Shown here piece by piece: positions 53,919 to 63,285 of a stretch of DNA of 64,000 bases. The stretch covers positions 5,769,501 through 5,833,500 of the forward strand of contig CP019636.1 of the NCBI GenBank assembly GCA_002163975.1. The letters run 5' to 3'. Positions within the stretch are counted from its first letter, which is position 1, and each line of letters begins with the position of its first letter. The notes beneath the pieces were generated by a model. It was not told the origin of the DNA. It saw only the letters and a list, made by a program, of their open reading frames with translations, and searched no databases. Origin of the DNA: Nostocales cyanobacterium HT-58-2 (lineage in GTDB: Bacteria; Cyanobacteriota; Cyanobacteriia; Cyanobacteriales; Nostocaceae). Both the position numbers and the translations under genes were made by a program.

Positions 53919-56900
53919 TTATTCTTGATTTCTTAAAAAGGCTTGAATACGTTTGATACCCTGTTCTAACTCCAAAATGAATTGAGTGGTTCCTCTATAC
54001 TCATCGCACTTAGCTAGTTGTTCTAGTTTTTCGGCAGCTAAACGCATGGTAGTCGCTCCAACATTGGCACTCGTACCCTTAAGGTGATGAGCTTCTTTGG
54101 CAAATTGTTGAAAATCATTTGTGGCGATCGCCGCTTTTGTTGCTTCTAAATGCAAGCGGGTATCTTCAACAAACATTTGCAATAATTCCAATTCAAACTC
54201 TAGATTATTTTCTGATATCTGATGCAACTGTTCCCAATCAATCGGTAGATTTGATTTCTCGGAGTTTATAGAAGAAACTATTTGTTCAGAGACATCAATT
54301 GCATCCTGCTTTATCTGGATGACTTTGCTCCAATGCTCTAGCACTGCTGCCAACTTTTCTTTATTAATGGGCTTACTAAGATAATCATCCATACCCGCAT
54401 CAAAACACATTTGTTCATCTTGTTTCATGGCATTAGCTGTCATCGCGATAATCACAGGACGGCGACCACTAGCAAAGATGCTTTCTTGGTGACGATGAAT
54501 TTCTCTTGTTGTTTCCAAGCCATCAAGAATTGGCATTTGGCAATCCATGAGAATCAAGTCGTAAGGAATTGTTTCTATGAGTTCCAAGACTTCTTGACCA
54601 TTGCCTGCAATATCGGCATTGTAACCCAGATTGTTAAGCTGCTTAATGGCAACTTTTTGATTCACTAAATTATCCTCAGCAACTAGAATTCTTAATTTGG
54701 ATTTAGTAGGGAAATTATTATATTGAGACACTTGCATCTTGGACAAGTTATCGATAACTAAAACATTGGAATCATCTAATTTAGATTGGTCTCCTAAAAT
54801 ATTCATGATAGTATCAAGAAGCCGGGATGCTTTAGCGGGTTTGACCAGATAAGCAGCAAATCCTATTTTTAATGCCTGTTGCACTTCATATCGTTGATTA
54901 GTTGAGGTCAGCATAATCAACGGAGTATCAGAAATAGCAGAATTGCTCTTAATTTGTTCTCCTAAAGTTATGCCATCTGTTTCTGGCATTTGCATATCAA
55001 TGATGGCGACATCATAGGGCATTTTCTGCTCGGTAGCTTCAACAAGAGCAATCAGGGCACTTTCAGCAGAACTAGCTTCATCTACCTGCATTCCCCAACG
55101 AGTTGCTTGATGGTAGATAATTTTGCGATTGGTCGTGTTGTCATCCACCACCAGTAAACGTCGATGAGTCAAAACAGTGTAATCCTGCACTGAAGACACA
55201 GGCTGGAGTTGCTTGGCAAAAGGAATCTCAAACCAAAACTGAGATCCTTGCCCGAGGTGACTTTCGAGCCCAATTTCTCCTCCCATCAAAGTAACAAGTT
55301 GCTTGCAAATGGTTAATCCTAAACCCGTACCGCCATACTTGCGAGTCGTGGAAGCATCTACTTGGGTAAACGGCTGAAAAAGCTTATGTTGGTCAGCAGG
55401 AGCAATTCCAATGCCTGTATCAGTTACGCTCATGAGGATGGTAGCTGTCGTGGAGGTTTGCGCTCGCAATTCTGCCCGCACCACAATCTCCCCAGTACTC
55501 GTGAACTTGATAGCGTTGCTTATCAAATTCATCAAAATTTGCCGCAGCCGACTCACATCTCCTTGAAGATGAGTAGGCACATTGGGATTGATTAAAGCTC
55601 CAATTTCCAAACCCTTATTATGTGCTTGAGGAGCAAGCAATTCCAACACCTCTTCTACACAAGTAGACAAATCAAAATCTAAAGTTTCTAAAATCATCTC
55701 GCCTGCTTCTAGTTTTGATAAATCCAAAATTTCGTTTATCAAAGTTAACAGAGCATCTCCACTGACACGAACCGTTTCCACAAAATCTTTCTGCTCTGGG
55801 TTGAGGGGGGTTTCTAACAGCAGCCCGGTCATTCCCAACACGGCGTTCATGGGGGTGCGGATTTCATGACTCATATTCGCCAAGAAGGCACTTTTGGCAT
55901 GAGAAGCTAATTCGGCTTGGCGGCGAATAACTTCGAGTTCTTGTCGCTGGCGAGTTTCCGCTTCTAGCAGCTGAGCTTGAGCTAAAGCAATGCCTACTTG
56001 ATCAGCAATTTGCCGTAAAAGATAGCTTTCAAAGGTAGACGACGGGTTTGAACAACTGTAGCAGTTATGAACAATGAGCAAACCGCAGAGTTCTTCTTTA
56101 ACAAGAATAGGCACAACCAAATTTTGCTTGACTCCAAACTCTTGCAGTAATTGCATATGATTTTGTTGCAATTCAATCATGTCCAGGTCAGAAAATTCTG
56201 AAATTCGTCCTTGACGGTACTGTTGCAAATATTCTGCTTGCAAGTAGGAGTCGGTGATATCTCGCCCTTTTATGGAGGAACAGCCATCAGCGACAGCTTC
56301 TGTGACGAGGCTTTCCGATTCTTCACCCAAAGGCTGATAAATGAGGACGCGATCGCAGTTGAGAATTGTTTGGACTTCACTGACTGTGGTTTGGAGAATC
56401 TCTTCAATTTGCAAGGATTGGCGAATCTTAAGGGTGATTTCGGTAAACAGTTGCGATCGCCTGTTCTGGCGTTGGACTTCTTCTTCTGCCTGCTTGCGCT
56501 TGATAAACTGACCCACTTGGTTGCCAATAGAGGTCATAATCTTCAGCAAATCTTGCTCAACTTGCTGGCGCTCCCGTTTAAAGAAAGTCATAACCCCAAG
56601 GACTGTGTGACCACTACGAACAGGAAAACCAAAAGCTGTGTGCAATCCTACTTCAGCAGCAACTTCGCTTCTCAAGAAGTTCGCATCCTTAACAACGTCA
56701 TCAATCCAAACAGCTTTATTCCCAACCCATACACGACCAGGCAGTCCAACACCCAGTTGAAAAGTGGTTTCCCAAGTCAGTGCTGCAAACTCTTGTAACT
56801 CCAGTGATGCTCGATACCAGGTGTCAAGACAGCGCAAAACATCTGCTTGCTGATTCACTATCCAAATTTCCCCCAAATCCCATGCCAAATTCTCACAAAT

Positions 56901-58547
56901 GGCTTGCAAAATTTGGGGAGTGGCTTCGCTAATTGTTGTCGTCTCTGCTAACACGCTAGTGACAGTATATTGTGCAGTCAGATGTTGTTCAGCTCGTTTA
57001 CGCTCTGTGATGTTAATACCAGTACCGATAATGTACTCCACTTCGCCATCAGTGTTTTGTAGTATGGTGTTTGACCATGCAATGAGGCGGCGATCGCCAT
57101 TCTTGGTAACCCAGTAGTTTTCGTATTCTTTCAAGTTTTGACTAGCTCGTAACTGCTCGAAAACTGCTTTGACTGGCTCTATCTCTTCAGAAGTCAGGAA
57201 CAAATTCCAAAAATATCTATCTCTCACCTCATCGAATGAGTAACCCGTTGTTTGCTCACAGGCTTGATTGAAGCGAACGATTTGCCCTTGCGGATTTAAA
57301 ACAACTACCAAAGCGCCGGCGGTGTCTAGAACTGCTGAAATAAAATTGCGTTCTTTGTCCAGTGATTCTTCTGTCCTCTTGCGCTCAGTTATCTCACGGT
57401 AGATGAAGTAGTAGACCGTAGCAAGAATGGCAAAACTCAGGCTAATGGCGATAACTAGAGTCACCATTGTTTGGCGTGCTTTGGCTGTTGCTAGTTGAGA
57501 CTGCTCTTTAAGTTGCTTCTTTTCCTTAGTTTCTATCTCAAAGCCAATCTGACGGATATCATCCATAAGGGTTTTTCCCAGATTCGTCCGAACCCGTTGC
57601 AACGCACTTTCTAATTGGTTAAGCTGGCGCAAGTCAATAGTCTGTTTGAGTTCAGCCAGTTTTGCTAGTGTGAGGGACTCAATAGTTTTAATCTGCTTTT
57701 GTTGTGTGGGATTATCAGCTGTTAGACTCTTTAGCTCTTCAATTTTTTTATAGATTGGTGTTAGTGCTACTTTATACGGTTCTAGATAAGTCTCGTCTCC
57801 TGTGAGGAGATAACCACGTTGCCCAGTTTCTGTGTCCTTCATCAGGGATAACAGTTCTTCCACGTAGTGTATTTTCTCTTGAGTCTTTATGACTTGGTTA
57901 CTAGTTTTGATAAAAACTTGTGTCTGTTGATACGAAACCACACCAATTAAGACTAAAATTGCTGACGCCAACCCAAACCCACCTGCAATCCTTTTGAAGA
58001 AATAATTCCCTTGCCTGTGTCTCTGTCTGCGTTGATTCGGTTCAAGTCCTAAACTTGCTAAATTTCGTCGCAGTTCCAATTGCTTGATGACTTGACGACC
58101 TAAAATTTGTAATGCTTCGAGCTGTTCTGGAGTGAGTTCTCGTGATACCTGATCAATCACACAGAGTGTTCCTAACGCGTGTCCTTCAGGATTCATCAAG
58201 GGGACACCAGCATAAAACCGGATATTGGGGTCAGAGGTGACGACTGGGTTTGTGGCGAACCGTTCGTCAGTGGTTGCATCAGGAACAATCAAAACTTCTT
58301 GTTGTAAGATGGCATGAGAGCAGAACGTACCCTCGCGGGACATTTGTTGCGCATCTAAACCAACTCTTGACTTAAACCAGAGACGGTTAGTATCAACTAA
58401 GCTGATTAAAGCAATCGGAGTTCCACAAATATACGACGCTAAACGGGTGATGTCATCAAAGGCGGCTTCAGCTGGGGTGTCGAGGATTTTATACTGTTGA
58501 AGCGCAGCAATTCTTTGTGCTTCATTCTCAGGTAATAGTGCTTTCAT
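53919..58547 (-). CDS. Large hybrid sensor histidine kinase (GAF-CHASE3-PAS-GAF-GAF-HK-REC-REC-HPt)
   Basis: 1542 residues. In order: an N-terminal GAF domain (about 1-170), a CHASE3-like periplasmic region between two membrane helices (about 190-385), a PAS domain (RFNQACEQTTGYSFDEV), two further GAF domains (about 530-880), the kinase core with H894 in MSHEIRTPMN, and the ATPase region (NLISNAIKFTSTGE, GGTGLGLTICKQ). Two receivers follow, with D1184 (IIDMQMPETDG) and D1335 (LMDCQMPILDG), then an HPt domain with H1487 (AHHLKGTS). All phosphotransfer residues are intact. It likely feeds an outside regulator such as the neighbouring receiver-phosphatase. Confidence 0.93.
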   Translation of the reverse strand: MKALLPENEAQRIAALQQYKILDTPAEAAFDDITRLASYICGTPIALISLVDTNRLWFKSRVGLDAQQMSREGTFCSHAILQQEVLIVPDATTDERFATNPVVTSDPNIRFYAGVPLMNPEGHALGTLCVIDQVSRELTPEQLEALQILGRQVIKQLELRRNLASLGLEPNQRRQRHRQGNYFFKRIAGGFGLASAILVLIGVVSYQQTQVFIKTSNQVIKTQEKIHYVEELLSLMKDTETGQRGYLLTGDETYLEPYKVALTPIYKKIEELKSLTADNPTQQKQIKTIESLTLAKLAELKQTIDLRQLNQLESALQRVRTNLGKTLMDDIRQIGFEIETKEKKQLKEQSQLATAKARQTMVTLVIAISLSFAILATVYYFIYREITERKRTEESLDKERNFISAVLDTAGALVVVLNPQGQIVRFNQACEQTTGYSFDEVRDRYFWNLFLTSEEIEPVKAVFEQLRASQNLKEYENYWVTKNGDRRLIAWSNTILQNTDGEVEYIIGTGINITERKRAEQHLTAQYTVTSVLAETTTISEATPQILQAICENLAWDLGEIWIVNQQADVLRCLDTWYRASLELQEFAALTWETTFQLGVGLPGRVWVGNKAVWIDDVVKDANFLRSEVAAEVGLHTAFGFPVRSGHTVLGVMTFFKRERQQVEQDLLKIMTSIGNQVGQFIKRKQAEEEVQRQNRRSQLFTEITLKIRQSLQIEEILQTTVSEVQTILNCDRVLIYQPLGEESESLVTEAVADGCSSIKGRDITDSYLQAEYLQQYRQGRISEFSDLDMIELQQNHMQLLQEFGVKQNLVVPILVKEELCGLLIVHNCYSCSNPSSTFESYLLRQIADQVGIALAQAQLLEAETRQRQELEVIRRQAELASHAKSAFLANMSHEIRTPMNAVLGMTGLLLETPLNPEQKDFVETVRVSGDALLTLINEILDLSKLEAGEMILETLDFDLSTCVEEVLELLAPQAHNKGLEIGALINPNVPTHLQGDVSRLRQILMNLISNAIKFTSTGEIVVRAELRAQTSTTATILMSVTDTGIGIAPADQHKLFQPFTQVDASTTRKYGGTGLGLTICKQLVTLMGGEIGLESHLGQGSQFWFEIPFAKQLQPVSSVQDYTVLTHRRLLVVDDNTTNRKIIYHQATRWGMQVDEASSAESALIALVEATEQKMPYDVAIIDMQMPETDGITLGEQIKSNSAISDTPLIMLTSTNQRYEVQQALKIGFAAYLVKPAKASRLLDTIMNILGDQSKLDDSNVLVIDNLSKMQVSQYNNFPTKSKLRILVAEDNLVNQKVAIKQLNNLGYNADIAGNGQEVLELIETIPYDLILMDCQMPILDGLETTREIHRHQESIFASGRRPVIIAMTANAMKQDEQMCFDAGMDDYLSKPINKEKLAAVLEHWSKVIQIKQDAIDVSEQIVSSINSEKSNLPIDWEQLHQISENNLEFELELLQMFVEDTRLHLEATKAAIATNDFQQFAKEAHHLKGTSANVGATTMRLAAEKLEQLAKCDEYRGTTQFILELEQGIKRIQAFLRNQE

Positions 58548-58797
58548 CCTTGATTTTTATCCTCTGCTGAAGTTTAGATCAAAGCTCAATAAACTTACTT
58601 ATAATTAATGGCAATAATTTGCATAAAGTAATAGCGTAATTTCACTGATAGCTCGAGGGGATTGAGGGCATTTTCTGCTCAATCAACAGTGAAATTACAG
58701 TAGTTAAACAGTTTATATATGTGTAAAATAAATCTTTTGAATAGCAAAACCTTCAAGTAAAACTATTATCTAAAATCATCACGCCATACTTAAAGAT

Positions 58798-59124
58798 ATG
58801 AGCCCTGTAGTTAAAGTCATAACACCCTTTGGTATTTTCGATGGTGTAAAAGGTCATGAACTCCGTCAGGAAATCAACGATATTGCGACTACCGAATTTG
58901 ATATTGTGTTGATTGACCTTCAAGATGTCAAATTTATTGATAGTTCCGGTTTAGGTGCATTAGTATCGGTAGCAAAAAGTGTGCGAAACGCTGGACGTAA
59001 ACTTTATGTATGTTCAATCAATGACCAAGTTAAAATGTTGTTTGAGCTAACGAAGATGGATAGAATTTTTGAAAAATTTGCCGACCAAGAAGAATTCAAG
59101 CGTCAAGTTCTGGCAACTTTATAA
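58798..59124 (+). CDS. STAS-domain anti-sigma factor antagonist
   Basis: 108 residues, a single STAS domain. The phosphorylation loop is FIDSSGLGALV, with the Ser that RsbW-type kinases modify and PP2C phosphatases release. The gene overlaps the cyclase gene by one base (TAATG), implying translational coupling. Together with the phosphatase at 52221 and ATPase at 53479 it can form a partner switch. Confidence 0.92.
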   Translation: MSPVVKVITPFGIFDGVKGHELRQEINDIATTEFDIVLIDLQDVKFIDSSGLGALVSVAKSVRNAGRKLYVCSINDQVKMLFELTKMDRIFEKFADQEEFKRQVLATL

Positions 59125-60683
59125 TGACACTCACGGCAAACAATAACTTTGAAGCGGAGATTTTAGTAGCAGATCCAACTCCAGATCACTTACATCTGTT
59201 AGTCAATGTTTTACAAAAAAATGGCTACAAAGTTCGACGTGTCGAGCAAAAGCGACTAACTTCTGAAGACAAAATGCGTGCAGTCTTTGCCGCAATGACG
59301 GATATTGTTATTATTATTCATCTTCAACAAGGTCAGCTTGGCAATATAGAGATATTACCGACAAATTCAATAAGTATATATAACGCTGGTACAGATATTA
59401 TTAGCCGAACAATAGAACAATTTTTTCAAATAGAAACATCGAAAACTTGGTTAAAACTATTCCAGCAAGCCTTAGAAACACAGCAGACTATCAATTTTGA
59501 TTACAGCTTAACTTGCAAGGAAAATATCTTTTGGTTGACAGCAGCAATTTCGCCAATGTGCGACAACTCAATCGTTTTTGTAGCGCGGGACATCAGTAAA
59601 CGTAAACAAACAGAAGACGCCTTGCGAATTGCGAAAGAACGGTATCACAGTATCTTTGAAAATGCAATCGACGGCATTTTTCAATTGACTCCTGAAGGAC
59701 GTTATTTGAGTGTTAATCCTGCACTAGCAAGAATATGTGGCTATGCCTCACCACAAGAATTACTTAACAGCATACAAGACGTTGCGCAACAGCTATATAT
59801 TGATCCTAATTACCGTCGCGAATTTATGACGGCAATAGCAGGAAATGATATTGTGTCGGGATTTGAGTCAATGGTGTATCGCAAGGATGGCACACCAATT
59901 TGGATTTCAGAAACGACACGTGCGGTTCGAGATTCAACAGGTAAACTACTGTACTACGAAGGCAGAGTTTCTGAGATTACCGAACGTAAATTAGCACAGG
60001 AAGTCTTGAAATTTCAGCAGGCTCAAAGCGAGGAATTAGTACTAAATATTCTGCCTCAACCTATCGCTGATCGCCTCCAAGCTGGAGAAAGTTTGATTGC
60101 GGATCAATTTGATGAGGTTAGTGTACTCTTTGCTGATTTGGTGGGTTTCACTCCATTCTCTGCTCGCAAAACTCCAGCAGCCTTAGTGGAATTTCTCAAT
60201 GAAATTTTTTCTAAGTTTGACCAATTAGCAGAAAAATATGGCTTAGAGAAAATAAAGACAATCGGTGATGCCTACATGGTAGTGGGAGGCTTACCAAAAC
60301 CAAGTTCAGATCATGCAAACAAAATTGCCCAAATGGCGTTAGAGATGCAAGACTGTCTAGCTCAATTCAATGCCAAACACGCAGAAGAATTACAACTACG
60401 GATTGGGATTAATACAGGATCAGTCGTGGCTGGTGTCATTGGGATGAGCAAATTTAGCTATGACTTATGGGGAGATACAGTCAACATCGCTTCACGTATG
60501 GAATCGAGTGGACGACCTGGAAAGATTCAGGTGACTCCTTCTACCTACGAATGTTTAAAAGAGGATTTTGAATTTAAGCAACGGGGGATAATTGCGGTCA
60601 AGGGCAAAGGTGAGATGATGACTTATTGGCTATTGGGAAAACTGGAGGATAATGTCAAGAGTCAAGGGTCAAGAGTTTTTTGA
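59124..60683 (+). CDS. Adenylate cyclase (class III) with PAS domains and a remnant receiver
   Basis: 519 residues. The first 35 residues (AEILVADPTPDHLHLLVNVL) look like the start of a receiver domain that then stops; no phosphoacceptor Asp follows. Two PAS-type regions come next (about 50-170 and 175-305, the second followed by RVSEITERKLAQ). The cyclase domain shows LFADLVGFTPF and KTIGDAYMVVGG (metal aspartates), the purine-recognition Lys before TIGDAY, Asp in YDLWGD, and Asn/Arg in VNIASRME. This set predicts ATP as substrate. The 3' end reads through an STRR array. It makes cAMP, probably under control of PAS ligands or the coupled STAS protein. Confidence 0.93.
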   Translation: MTLTANNNFEAEILVADPTPDHLHLLVNVLQKNGYKVRRVEQKRLTSEDKMRAVFAAMTDIVIIIHLQQGQLGNIEILPTNSISIYNAGTDIISRTIEQFFQIETSKTWLKLFQQALETQQTINFDYSLTCKENIFWLTAAISPMCDNSIVFVARDISKRKQTEDALRIAKERYHSIFENAIDGIFQLTPEGRYLSVNPALARICGYASPQELLNSIQDVAQQLYIDPNYRREFMTAIAGNDIVSGFESMVYRKDGTPIWISETTRAVRDSTGKLLYYEGRVSEITERKLAQEVLKFQQAQSEELVLNILPQPIADRLQAGESLIADQFDEVSVLFADLVGFTPFSARKTPAALVEFLNEIFSKFDQLAEKYGLEKIKTIGDAYMVVGGLPKPSSDHANKIAQMALEMQDCLAQFNAKHAEELQLRIGINTGSVVAGVIGMSKFSYDLWGDTVNIASRMESSGRPGKIQVTPSTYECLKEDFEFKQRGIIAVKGKGEMMTYWLLGKLEDNVKSQGSRVF

Positions 60684-60686
60684 CCC
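60654..60686. repeat. STRR array and hairpin at the 3' end of the cyclase gene
   Basis: Three heptamers GTCAAGA, GTCAAGG and GTCAAGA (60654-60674) are the reverse complement of the TTGAC-type repeat at 43992. They encode the last residues of the cyclase. Arms GGGTCAA (60666-60672) and TTGACCC (60680-60686) form a hairpin spanning its stop codon. Confidence 0.8.
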
Positions 60687-60736
60687 TTAACCTTGGACAA
60701 CCCTCACGAAAAAGTATGCAATTTAAAACAAATACA

Positions 60737-62083
60737 TCAAAAGTCTGAGATGACTGCAAGTTTCTGTGGAAGTTTCTGATTTCTGATAGCAAGCATTGAG
60801 TTTTTCAAGGTCATTTTAGGTTCGCTAGGTTGCAAAATAACAGCTTGATATGGCACGACTCCCGTGAATTCGCTATCGATACAGCGCGCTGCGAACCTAG
60901 ACAAATCCAGGCTTCTGGGTGGGATATATGGACCCCTGTCGTTGACTCGTACAATCACCGCTTTGCCAGTTTTCATATTAGTCACCTGCAAGTATGTATT
61001 AAACGGCAGGGATTTATGGGCAACTGTCAGTTCGTTTTGGTTGAATACTTCACCGTTTGCCGTTAAGCGACCATGAAAATAGGGACCATACCAAGAAGCT
61101 AAACCCGTCATTTTCTTTTTAGAAGGCTTCAAGCCGTACATCTGTTGTTGACCTTCCACAAGCGATAGTGCGGGAGCTTGTAAAGCTTGACGTAGGTTGT
61201 TGATCCATTCAATTGCCAATAAGTCGCCATTACGATGAAATTTCCTAGAAACTCCTTTTTCAATCCCAAACAAGAAGCGGTTTCCAGCCATCAAAGCTGG
61301 TATTCCGTCAACCAAAGCTGGTCTTAATCGAGAAGCATCGAAGTTGGATGACTTTATAAGCCGCGTCAAGCGTCGCTGCATCACACTGGCTTGTTGTTCG
61401 TTAGCTAAATTGGCAATAACACGGTTATTAACCCACACTTCATAGTTATTTTCAGCCCTGCGAACAACCACCACTGGCAAAGAAGCAGCACCAAAACTTT
61501 GTTCAACAGGATTGGAGAAGCGGAAGAAATTTTGCAGCGAGCGCAAAGCACGTCCTATGCCCCAACCAGGCTCTGATTGATTGCCCCGAAGCGCAGCCTC
61601 GCTTAGATGGTTTGCGAAAGAAACTTTCTGGGCATATACTGGCGAACGCAATATTTGATTTGGGAGAAAGTCTGGGTTTGGAGAACTCGGCTCTACGAAG
61701 CTAGGAGGTGATAATATGCTTGCGGTCTTGACAGTAGGTTCCTTCGTTCGAGTTTCTCGTAGAATACCGCAAAATTGATTTTTGCTACTTTTAACTCTTT
61801 TAGCGGATGGATTGGGTGGTTGAACTTGGGTCGGTTGTGATTCTTTATCTCCCAAATCCAGTTTGATAGACTTTGTCGGCAGCAGTGTCGCAGTCGCATT
61901 CCAAATATTTATCGACTGCCTGCTATGCACAAAAAACGGAAGCGGTTTACTTGCCAGTTTACCTAGATTAGATGACACTTTTGTCTGAGCAACCTTTGAA
62001 GTAAAACTTGGTGGCAAGCTTTGGTTGAACGACAAAAAAGAACCAACCCAGGATGTAACCCAAAGTATTCCAAAAAATATCAT
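60737..62083 (-). CDS. rlpA: RlpA-like protein with C-terminal double-psi beta-barrel
   Basis: 448 residues. A membrane or signal segment opens the protein (MIFFGILWVTSWVGSFLSF). A long low-complexity region follows to about residue 330, with a segment VVVRRAENNYEVWVNNRVIA that could be a small extra domain. The C-terminal 110 residues are the RlpA barrel: GLASWYGPYFHGRLTANGE, LPFNTYLQVTNMKTGKAVIV, RVNDRGPYIPPRSLDLS. RlpA proteins are lytic transglycosylases or peptidoglycan-binding septal proteins. Location in the periplasm is expected. Usual RlpA proteins are shorter, but cyanobacterial ones often have such N-terminal extensions. Confidence 0.88.
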   Translation of the reverse strand: MIFFGILWVTSWVGSFLSFNQSLPPSFTSKVAQTKVSSNLGKLASKPLPFFVHSRQSINIWNATATLLPTKSIKLDLGDKESQPTQVQPPNPSAKRVKSSKNQFCGILRETRTKEPTVKTASILSPPSFVEPSSPNPDFLPNQILRSPVYAQKVSFANHLSEAALRGNQSEPGWGIGRALRSLQNFFRFSNPVEQSFGAASLPVVVVRRAENNYEVWVNNRVIANLANEQQASVMQRRLTRLIKSSNFDASRLRPALVDGIPALMAGNRFLFGIEKGVSRKFHRNGDLLAIEWINNLRQALQAPALSLVEGQQQMYGLKPSKKKMTGLASWYGPYFHGRLTANGEVFNQNELTVAHKSLPFNTYLQVTNMKTGKAVIVRVNDRGPYIPPRSLDLSRFAARCIDSEFTGVVPYQAVILQPSEPKMTLKNSMLAIRNQKLPQKLAVISDF

Positions 62084-63285
62084 GGTTCAGTCTAGTTTCA
62101 GGTGTTCACTCCTTATAAAAGGCGCAAACTCTCCCTTATTTAATGACAACTTTTCAACAACTAAATACAAGCACACAATCTCCCAAAGGGAGGAACATAT
62201 GCATACTTAATTGAGTCAACTGCTGAGTGATCCCCAGCAGGTTACATATTATCTTGTTGTTTCTAAACAAGCAAATAAAACTTTTGGATGTTGTTTTGAA
62301 TTTTTACTCCCTTTTCAATTTAAATTTTTTATAAATTAGCTAAAATTTGGCATAAAAATATTAAATTATCGCTGAAGAAACAACAGTAAATAGCACAAGC
62401 TTTATGTATAATTTATTACTTTCTATGATAGAATGCAGCAAAATCTACTGGTAATCAAATAGCAGTCTTTGCTATAAACATAAACCTTTGGTAAAAAGAA
62501 ATTGTTGAAAGCCTTGCTAAATAAACTTTTTTAAAAAAACATAACTTTTATTTATACAAATTTAAAATATTATTTTAAATTTTAAATTTTACATTAAAGT
62601 AAAGTCTCCTTTAACGACATAACCTACTTTCGACACAGCCAAGCTCCATCAAAAGAAATTGTTTCTATACAATTCAGAGGATTTTCTTAAAATACAAATG
62701 ATGGTAGACAATGTGAAATATTGTGGGTCAAATGCCTCACTTCCAGGCGTAGACACAATCATGGTCAATGACCATTATTTAAATATTTAAAGTAAAAATC
62801 ATCCCAAAAATCCTGTAGTGACAGAAGGAGAAGACAATTATTTGTTATGAAGAAATAAAAGTCATTTTTTGGCGGTATGTTGAGTAGTATTCATTCCTCT
62901 GAAAACTCTGCTTTCTTAAAACCTAGAGTAGATGAAGGGAAAATAGATATTTCTAGATAACGCCTCACAGGAGTCAAACCTAATGTATGCTTACTTTTAG
63001 CCAAAAAAGTTACGACTCTGTAAATCATAAAATTGAATAAAGAAACCAACATTTCTTTAACCATGATTCTTGGGTGATGCTTTGATTGATTGTCAAAGTC
63101 ATACAAAGCATCACACCCTGTAATATCGTGTCCAGTAAAAGACTTATCATTAAGACCGCACCCAAGCAGGGAGAACCTGAACAGGGAGAAAAAGCGATCG
63201 CGCCAAAACTGCTAAATGTAACGGATTGCAAAGTATAATGAAAACGATAAAACGATTAAGAAATATTGAAGAGCAGTAAGGTTAA
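62084..63285. other. Long AT-rich region upstream of pds
   Basis: About 1.2 kb between the divergent rlpA-like and pds genes. Most of it is strongly AT-rich with no protein-like frame. It contains a 15-bp perfect dyad (62761-62775) and a HIP1-like GCGATCGC (about 63195). A 71-codon frame on the minus strand (62891-63106) has no ribosome site and no family features. Regulation of carotenoid synthesis by sites in this region is plausible. Confidence 0.5.
62761..62775. promoter_or_regulatory. Perfect dyad, possible operator
   Basis: ATGGTCA and TGACCAT are separated by one base, a compact inverted repeat of the size bound by dimeric regulators. It lies about 510 bp before the pds start and 680 bp before the rlpA-like start. 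No regulator can be named; chance occurrence in 1.2 kb is possible. Confidence 0.3.

Noticed and set aside
62891..63106. 71-codon minus-strand frame upstream of pds
   Set aside because: No ribosome site, no family resemblance, and located in a long AT-rich gap where chance frames are common.
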